Shown one piece after another: positions 56,600 through 64,000 of a DNA stretch of 64,000 nucleotides. The position numbers and the translations under genes were made by a program. This stretch comes from Isoetes taiwanensis (Eukaryota > Streptophyta > Lycopodiopsida > Isoetales > Isoetaceae). Each line of letters opens with the position of its first letter. Positions within the stretch are counted from its first letter, which is position 1. Under the pieces are notes generated by a model, which was not told the DNA's origin, made no database searches, and saw nothing but the letters and a program-made list of their open reading frames with translations. The stretch spans positions 6,854,761-6,918,760 of the forward strand of contig JAJEKV010000051.1 of NCBI GenBank assembly GCA_021234155.1. Reading direction: 5' to 3'.

Positions 56600-59559
56600 T
56601 TGCACGCTTGATTTGAGGAAGGATATAATTAAAGTGAGCTATTTGTCTTTTAAATGTCATTGTTTGTATTTACACGGAGACAAGGAATTTACATGCCCAT
56701 TTCATGAATGTACTGGAGATTGTGACAAAAACTAAACAAAATTGTTGTAATTTTACCATTTATGCATTATTAATTTTACAACAGTGGCCATAAGAATGAG
56801 GGTTATGGTCTTTCTTTGAGCCCTTTCAAAGAGGGCCACACCTCTTAAGTGGATCAGACGATTCTCAAATTTGCTGGTGGGATATTAGTGTGGCTTCAAA
56901 GGGTTCAATTTGATGGAGGCTCTACACGTTCCTTCAGCTTATGTCATATATCATGTCCATGGGTGACAGATAATTGTGTAGCCTTGCAGCATTCTCCAAT
57001 ATTCAATTTGAGATTGAATGTTTTTTCTTGCAAGCCCTTAAGCTGGTAATCACGTGTTAATGTCTCCGTGTGTTAATGTTTTTTTCTTGTCCATTGGATG
57101 AAGGCATTATCCTCAAAATATGCTAAATCAAGGGCAAGGCATTTTACACCTCACACCCCCGTATAGCACAACGCTCCTTATATGCCATATACAGATATAA
57201 AAATATGTCTGTGAATCACAAATACAGTGCCAACAACCATTGGCAAGGCAAGAAAATATTTTTGCCAATCTGGCGGAATCTGGCGAAATCTGTCCAGAAG
57301 CTGCCGGAAGCTGCACAAATCTCACACAGCACAATCTATCTGAAGCTGCAAATCCAAAGGCCAGTGGCAAATCCAAAGGCCAGTGGAAGAAAGGGCCGAA
57401 ATGTTCTCTGCTTCCTACAACTGAAATGGAAGCAAAGCAAGCATAGACCACATTCTCTATTCGTTAAAACAAAAACGTTCATGGCAATCCATCCGAGAAA
57501 TCAACTCCGACAAAACCAGCAATAAGGGCTTCTACATCACGCAAATTCAGAGAAGAGATTCCAGCAATCACTTCTGCATCCAACTGATGCATTTGCAATA
57601 GCGAAAAAAAGGCAAGAACTGAAATCGGTGCAGGTCGCAGTTGTAAACAGAAGCAACGACATGCAAGAAAGAAGAAGCAACAAGAAACAAGAAGCAGTTG
57701 TAATCAGAAACAACAAGAAGCAAGAAGAAACAACAAACAAGAAGCAGGCTGATTTGGCCAGAGCCACCACTTGAACCCAAGAGCTGTCCGGCCGCCTGCA
57801 TCGGGCTGTTCTTAGCAGCCCCCGTGAACCCAAGAACTGCTATTTCTGACCATGCAAAGCAGAGACAAAAAATGGAATGCCCCTCAGACCATAGACGAAA
57901 AAAATTTGAAGCACCCTTTTTCCGGCCACCTACACCCAAATCTTAGGAAAGAGATATTTTGGGGACGTAATAGGCAGGGCGTGGACATTCATGATGTATT
58001 ATTTTGTTTGTTTTTGAGTTACTTCGATATTGTTACATGCTTGATTCACTGGACTATTTTCTATTAAAGGTATAAGGTGCAATTGGTGCATCTAGTAGCC
58101 CATATAAAGCAAGATGCTGAATATTGTTCGAATGCAAGCAGAATATACTTTCATTTCCAGCATATATATGGTTACCGAATACATTATTGTGCAAGTAATG
58201 TCCGAGGTTTGCCGAATACATTTTACACTTGAACACTTGCATTTGTTCCTAACATTTGTTCTTAACATGTGTAATAATTCGCAAACATGTCAACATCCAA
58301 CATTTGATAACTTTGAGAACTATTTTAGTAGCATTTTGAAAACTAATTATCAATGTTATAAGTACATTTATTAATGTTATAAGTACATTTATATAATAAT
58401 TGTTGTAGTATTTGCCAGGATTTGTGGGTATCACAATATGAAATGTGAGACATTGTAATAACATGTGCCTCCAACATACCAACATGACTTGCTAAAAGAT
58501 ATTTTTTAGCCATCCCCTTTCATAGACGTTTCGTTTTGAAGATGTTAACTAATATAATATTGATTGGATTATAGATGCAAAGCAATCATTTAAAAGTGCA
58601 ATGGGTCAACATGGTCGAACTTTCCCATTGGTGGCATTTGGTTGGAATATATCCTTCAGATGATACAAGAAACTTCTTTTAATTGCCAAATTTGCACAGA
58701 CATGAGGACAACCTTAGGACCATTTATTCTAGGTACAAATGGAGAAGTCAGACACTAATAAACGCTAGATGATGAAGGCTACCTCATGTCTTCAAAACGT
58801 TTGGTACATTCTTAATAGAACCTACGGACCAACTACTAATGGCCACTTATAAGCATAGGATAAGTCAAGACATTAAAAGTGCTTTGGATTTATTCTTTGA
58901 AAAGGATTTATCGGATAATAAAAGTTCAGTCATTTAAAGTAGCCACTCTCGTAAGTTAAAAATGGAACCAAATTGTAAAATATATTCTGTAATTACCTGA
59001 GAAAGAAGAGCCACAACAACACGAGATTGGTAAGCTTTGCTTCGGGTGCTTACTGCCACATTGGACAAAACCTTTTTATTCTAGAAAGGATGATAATGTA
59101 CATGTCGAGATTATGAAGCATCTGTAGAAACAGCAAAATCAGCAAAAAGTTATAAGCAACATACAAACATTAATTGCACTTACTAAACTGTCATTTTTGG
59201 CAAACATTTACGAAGCATTCTTAGATAGCTCTTCCCAAGGCAAAAGCAACCAAAAACCCCCTGACCCTTCTTGCCTGCCCGCCCTGTTCCATAAGACTGA
59301 GAATTTTGTGAATTTCTGCCACACATTTTGTAATATTTGCAGTAATGCAAAACAAAAGTACAAAAAAGGTGCACAGGTCATTAGCCATATATAGAGAAAA
59401 GTAAAACGGGTATATTATTATTAATGAATCTTACTTAACCTGCAGCCCACATCAAATGAAAACAAACAACCACGGACTCAAATAGAGTTTTCCACACCTT
59501 TGCATGGGTGTCATCATCCTTGCCCACTTTAAAACAAGTTTTGCAATTCCATGGACCTG

Positions 59560-61200
59560 CAACACATTCAATATTGTTAGCAAACCAGTGCTAATGCAGG
59601 TGATTCTTTCCCCAGATGAAATTTCTAATTGTTCTCTCAAGTTGAAGATAAATATTTTTTGGAGCAAGCAAGGCAGAGGAAAAATAGATATGAGAACTAG
59701 CAATAACAACATTTGCAATGATGGATCTACCTGCAAGGGACAAGCAATTACCATATCTATTTAATTTTCCTTTGATCCGAGAAAGAATAGGGGACCAGAG
59801 CAGGGTTGCCCTTAAGGCCATATCTGCATAGGCATGATTTAGAAGGTGAGGCGAATCATAAGCTTTCTATATTAATTTTGTAGGCGATTACTTTTTGCGA
59901 CTTGAACTGTTTCATAGAAACTCTGGCGAACCTTGCCAACGTTAATGGGGTAATTGGAATAAGTAAATTAGATGTCAATTCACATACAACTTACAGGATT
60001 AAGGAAGCCTATTATGTTTAGCAAAATTTGAGTAATTGTTGATTTTTTGAGTATTCTACTATGGTCCACTAGAGCTAGCAAACAATTACTTGATCTACAA
60101 TGTTGTTAAGGGGATAATCTATGATCCTAAACACTTAGATCCATGGAACTGGAGGCGAAACTCTAGATCTGAGCTTAAGAATGCATGGCTAATTTAAGAA
60201 AGGCGGGCGGACGAAATGGTAAAACTTTGGCGAAAGAATATAATTTATTTTCAATAGTAACCTATTCAACTTTAGTATCTCATTTTCGAAAATATTCAAA
60301 ATTTAGCCATTTGGCTATAAATAGCCCCTTAAGGGCAACCCTGGACCAGAGACCCTTAATGTTTGTGTCCAAGGATAAAGGCATTCCCAACAGATTCATA
60401 GCCTGAGAGGAGTGATAGCATTTTATTCCCAAAATGGAAGGCTGATTAGTTTCCCCAATGATAGAGCATTTATCTAAGTTGAGGTTGATACCAGAAGCAG
60501 CACCAAAACAATTAATGATATTTAGATAAGTAACAATGTTTTTGGATATCATTTTTGAGAAAACTAAATGAGTCATCAGCATATTGTAAAATATACATGT
60601 TTGAGGTACTATCAGGGAGAATCAAGCCTTTAATATTGCTATTTTGCTGTTGGTGATTAATAACTCGAGTCAGAATTTCAGCTACAGCAATAAATAGGGG
60701 CAACCTTGCCTCACCCTCCTGGCTAATGGAAAGAAAGCCCCTGGAGATCCATTGATAAGCACAGAAGATTGTGATCTAGAATTAAGGCCATGAATTAGCT
60801 GAATACTTTTGTTTGAGAAGCCAATTTTCCTTAAAGCAAAATCAATGAAATCCCAATGTACAGAGCCAAAGGTCTTTGAGAAATCAAGCTTTAAGAGAAT
60901 ACAATCTTGGTTGGTGTGCTTATTCCAGTGAAGGCCTTCCTTGGCAGCAATATAGTTATCCAAGATATATCTGTTTGGGAGAAATGCAGATTGGCAAGGA
61001 CTATCATATCCTGCAGATAACCCTTAATTCTGTTTGCAATGATTTTAGCACAAACCTTGTAGAAAGTATTAGTTAAAGATATAGGTCTCCAGTCATAAAA
61101 ACTTTTGGGGTCATCAGTTTTGGGAATGAGAGAGATCAAACCTGCTGAGATCACAGGGTGTAAATGATTTGAATTCCAGAAACCATGAATTACTGAAATG
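59560..61200 (-). pseudogene. L1-like LINE reverse transcriptase remnant
   Basis: On the minus strand, in order: GLISLIPKTDDPKSFYDWRP and ISLTNTFYKVCAKIIANRI (about 61145-61030), LLKLDFSKTFGSVHWDF with glycine in place of the catalytic aspartate of KAFD (about 60895-60845), YADDSFSF (about 60585), GINLNLDKCSIIGE, LLGMPLS, and GRSIIANVVIASSHIYFSSA with the FIWGK motif (about 59740-59600). Frames change repeatedly. It belongs to the same broad L1-like group as the LINE at 1-3267. It is not functional. Confidence 0.85.
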
Positions 61201-61900
61201 GCTAAGAGATGGGCCCATAAATATAGTGACAAATTTGATGAACAAGACTGTAAGACATGGGCTGCCTCATAATTGGAAGACAAACAGGGTTTTCCCTATC
61301 CATAAATCCGGAGATAAAAATAATGTAAGGAACTACCGGACCATCCTGATTGGCAGTATGTTTTGAAAATTGCTGGGTAGCTTGCTAGAAAAAAAAACTC
61401 AGCCTTTGGGCTGACGAGAATGGGAAGAGGGCCAACTGTCAAGCGGGTTTCAGGAAACATCATTGTACTCTGGACCATGCCCTTAGTTTTCTGAAAAATC
61501 TTGTTTGGCGGGCAAAAACCCAAACAAACTTTGTATCTAGCATTTATAGACTTCACAAAAACCTTCGACACAGTTCCACGAAAAGATTTGGGTATGCGAA
61601 TGGAACAGATTGGAGTACCAAAGCAGATCCGAGGCGCTATATTACAGTTGTATTCAGAGGTAATAGTAAAACTTTCAGTCAATTCCACAGAAGAAATTAG
61701 AAGCACTATAGGTGTACGACAAGGGTGTCCGTTGTCTCCGACGCTGTTCGGATTGTACATAGACAAACTTGAAGAATGGTTGAGCATCAAGTGTTTATCA
61801 GGTTCCAGGTTAGGCAATTTTCTTGTGCAATTACTCCTTTATGCAGGCAGCTCCACTCTTGTTGCAGCTAATATTGCTCTTGTTGCAGCTCCAATTTAGG
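61200..61900 (+). pseudogene. Second LINE reverse transcriptase fragment, other clade
   Basis: The plus strand reads NWKTNRVFPIHKSGDKNNVR and NYRTILIGS, then, in another frame, GKRANCQAGFRKHHCTLDHAL, then FIDFTKTFDTVPRKDLGMRM and GVRQGCPLSPTLFGLYIDKL. These are RT blocks of a non-LTR element unlike the L1-like ones here (VPRKDL after KTFDT; LFGLYIDKLEEWL). It starts head to head with the minus-strand LINE at about 61200 and stops before the YADD block. Confidence 0.82.
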
Positions 61901-62216
61901 CCAAGATCCAAGATTTTGCGTTTAGATCCAATTTTATGCTCGTGTGCAGCTATTGCATTTGATGCTGCTGGGGCAAATATTGAAATGGCAATTGAAATAC
62001 TAAGCTGAGAAGGTGCTACTTAGGAGTTTCTAGAGGAATGCATGTTTGTAAAGGAGAAATACTATAAAACGTTCACTTAAGTGAATTTAGAAGATGAAAA
62101 GTACAACAACCCCTTTCAATGGTTGTAATCCATTCTTTTGCTGATTTTATTGATGAGTCCAAATGTTCCTTTAATGTTACAATCAAGTTTGGCCTTATCT
62201 CCTCTTGTGCAAAAAT

Positions 62217-62332
<116 letters not shown>

Positions 62333-62691
62333 CTATAGATTCAGCTTGTTTATAAGAAAGAGCTGGCCAAAATGATCTGACACGTGTAAGGCCTCAAGGT
62401 TTGCACTGATGTCAAGACAACACATCTAGACAATAAGTTATGACTCAAGCACTCTTACATCATATTGATACCATTCTTACACCATATCAATGAAATTCTA
62501 GATTAGCACTCTTGGTATTGGCCATTTGCCAGTCCAAACTTAAAACATAAAAACTGCACTGCACTATGCATCAATGCTCATATATGGCTATGAAGGTGTC
62601 ATATCTAGGTCTTGGAACTGTTGTTGTTGTTTTAGAAGATAAAAACAACAAAATAAAAAAACAAGCAAACACACCTTCAGGCCATTAGAGG

Positions 62692-62825
62692 GCAACCCTC
62701 CGTGCGCAGCACCTTGTTTTTTACGCCGAAGAAAGTAAAATTGCTGTTTGGGTTGTTTGTTTTGACACACGATGTTATTTTGCCTAAAACAACTAGAAAC
62801 AAGGTGCTGCACATGGAGGGTTGCC
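62692..62825. repeat. Inverted repeat with 28-bp arms
   Basis: The left arm GGCAACCCTCCGTGCGCAGC-ACCTTGTT (62692-62719) and the right arm 62797-62825 are reverse complements with two mismatches, separated by 77 bases. Weaker pairing extends outwards (TTCAGGCC against GGCATCGAT). It could be a MITE or an RNA hairpin. Confidence 0.7.
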
Positions 62826-63269
62826 ATCGATGCCTTGAGGGTTATTTACGCTATGATGCGTAGTGCTCAAATTAGGAATAAGTTAATGGTTGTTTAACCT
62901 GGTTGGCCCTAAGGAAACTAATACTAGACAGATATATGTTACTTCATTGTATATTCTCAGTCCAACATTCTAAGGAAAACAAAAGACATTCAACTTTAGA
63001 AGTTCCTCTTTCCTTTACTCTTCCATGTATGTGTCTCTAGAGGGTCCTCCTCAAAGTTGAAAGTTTGTATATATAAGATTATCTTTTTAAAAATTAAAAA
63101 ATGATGGCATTCCTGCACTGAACTGTAAATAAATTATGGATATTTATATTGAAACTACACATCCATCAAGATTGTCAAAGAACCAATTGCAGTAATAAAT
63201 TATGTCCTAACGATAACTTTAGTGTGGCAGAGAGGATACATTGTTTTTATCTTTATTAGCAGGCCCGTC

Positions 63270-63803
63270 TGTTGGTAATTGACAGAGGTTATCATATATG
63301 TAAAGGGGTTCTTACAGGCAAGATCATTTGAAGATCACAGAAACAATTAGGTCAAAGGTTGCTAAGTTATTTGAGCACAAAACCATGACCTAAGGTATGA
63401 TTTTTTTGAGTTAAGTTTATTTTGTAACATTGTTTTTCTCCAATGGTTCAAAAGAGCCGATTTCTGCTCACGAATGTGGGATATATACCACATGTATTCT
63501 GGAGGGAAAAAGGCCGACCGATCCGGCACCGAATTCCTGGATTGACTGACACCCTTTAAAACAAGGAGAGGATCGAATGCATAGGTGAGGTCGGAAGCAG
63601 ATCGAAAAGGTGCACGAGCCTTAGAAAATTTGGTCGAAGGAAGTCCCTTGTATTTCATGTATTAAGACCATTGACTATATTTGAACTATTGGAAGTTATG
63701 GCTTATTAGAAAATTGGAATTCATATGCTCTTGCTCGATTGAGATATATTCTAAACAAAAGGTTTTGATTATGCTTGAAGTTTAAACTGTTCAAATACTA
63801 ACA
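63270..63803 (+). mobile_element. Probable 5' LTR of a Copia element
   Basis: The sequence from TGTTGGTA to TACTAACA has near-matching terminal inverted repeats and ends two bases before a primer-binding site. The 3' edge is firm. The 5' edge is the best fitting TG and is tentative. Confidence 0.6.
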
Positions 63804-63805
63804 AT

Positions 63806-63817
63806 TGGTATCAGAGC
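63806..63817 (+). other. Primer-binding site for initiator Met tRNA
   Basis: TGGTATCAGAGC, the same site as in element C, sits between the LTR and a gag ATG. Confidence 0.93.
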
Positions 63818-63824
63818 AGGAAAA

Positions 63825-64000
63825 ATGGCCAGTAGATTTGGTGCAAATCTGCTTAGCACAGTAGATGTCTACACAGGGGGGCCTGGATTTCAAGTTTGGA
63901 AGGATGCAATTAAGCACATCCTAGAGGTAGAAGAATTGTGGGATCTGGTTGATCCAAATGGAGAAGCATATGCTCAAACTGGCGCAGAAAGTAGCACACC
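63825..64000 (+). CDS. Copia gag, N-terminal part, cut by window end
   Basis: The frame starts MASRFGANLLSTVDVYTGGP eight bases after the primer site and stays open to the window end. The pattern GPGFQVWKDAIKHILEVEELWDLV resembles the start of Copia gag, where a tryptophan-containing stretch precedes the UBN2-type gag domain. The undamaged frame and close spacing suggest a comparatively young insertion. Confidence 0.72.
   Translation, partial: MASRFGANLLSTVDVYTGGPGFQVWKDAIKHILEVEELWDLVDPNGEAYAQTGAESST

Larger units (their letters stand above)
55200..59180. other. Long stretch without a supported gene
   Basis: It contains the 188-bp direct repeat described separately, a low-complexity AAGAAGCAACA-rich stretch at 57650-57750 and a 22-bp tandem duplication at about 58352-58395. 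Short open frames on both strands have no recognisable similarity. Confidence 0.45.

Noticed and set aside
63362-63658. Minus-strand open frame of 98 codons
   Set aside because: It lies inside the probable Copia LTR and has no recognisable similarity.

Overview
The window looks like nuclear DNA of a land plant with a large, repeat-rich genome. The reasons are plant-type retroelements primed by initiator-Met tRNA (primer site TGGTATCAGAGC, seen twice), L1-like and other LINEs, and a few plant gene families: a Bet v 1/PR-10-like protein, trihelix transcription factors and an ATL-type protein remnant. I cannot fix the lineage from sequence alone. Most of the window is nested, decayed retroelement, and only the PR-10-like gene reads as an undamaged gene.

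Layout. 1-3.3 kb: a decayed L1-like LINE ending in poly(A) inside a Copia LTR fragment. 3.4-4.9 kb: AT-rich DNA with two minisatellites and a Copia tail. 4.93-8.42 kb: Ty3/gypsy fragment A (+). 8.4-9.5 kb: 3' end of a second LINE family. 9.5-11.9 kb: LTR and chromodomain of gypsy element D (-). 11.94-20.39 kb: gypsy element C (+), with a 5' LTR, primer site, two extra ORFs and gag-pol, cut off in RNase H and joined to a Copia polypurine tract and LTR. 20.7-24.4 kb: mostly empty, with a LINE endonuclease remnant. 24.46-25.29 kb: PR-10-like gene (-). 27.3-29.3 kb: another LINE 3' end and the gag of element E (+). 29.33 to about 39.9 kb: gypsy element B (-), inserted in E. 41.6-42.4 kb: a third LINE 3' end. 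43.6-43.9 kb: ATL remnant. 44.7-45.1 kb: minisatellite. 45.2-49.9 kb: unrecognised. 49.9-52.7 kb: two tandem trihelix copies (-). 53-59 kb: mostly unexplained DNA with one 188-bp direct repeat. 59.6-61.9 kb: two LINE RT fragments head to head. 62-63 kb: a long (GA)n and an inverted repeat. 63.3-64 kb: the start of a Copia element.

The most striking content is in elements B and C. Both are Ty3/gypsy elements whose clade, judged from B and D, carries an integrase chromodomain. Both have two additional ORFs upstream of gag-pol. ORF1 is histone H3-derived. In B it ends in an almost complete H3 histone fold behind a divergent N-terminal extension. In C it begins with MARTKQTAR, identical to the H3 N-terminus through R8 but with K9 replaced by valine, and ends with the last part of the H3 fold. 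ORF2 is an unrecognised protein shared by B and C. Each ORF has a TATA box of its own, and gag lies just behind a splice-acceptor-like site. In C each of the two extra ORFs is preceded by two copies of one 67-nt perfect-length hairpin. The same order of modules in two clearly diverged elements argues that a histone H3 gene was captured long ago and kept by this retroelement lineage. The proposed use, manipulating or mimicking host chromatin together with the chromodomain, is inference.
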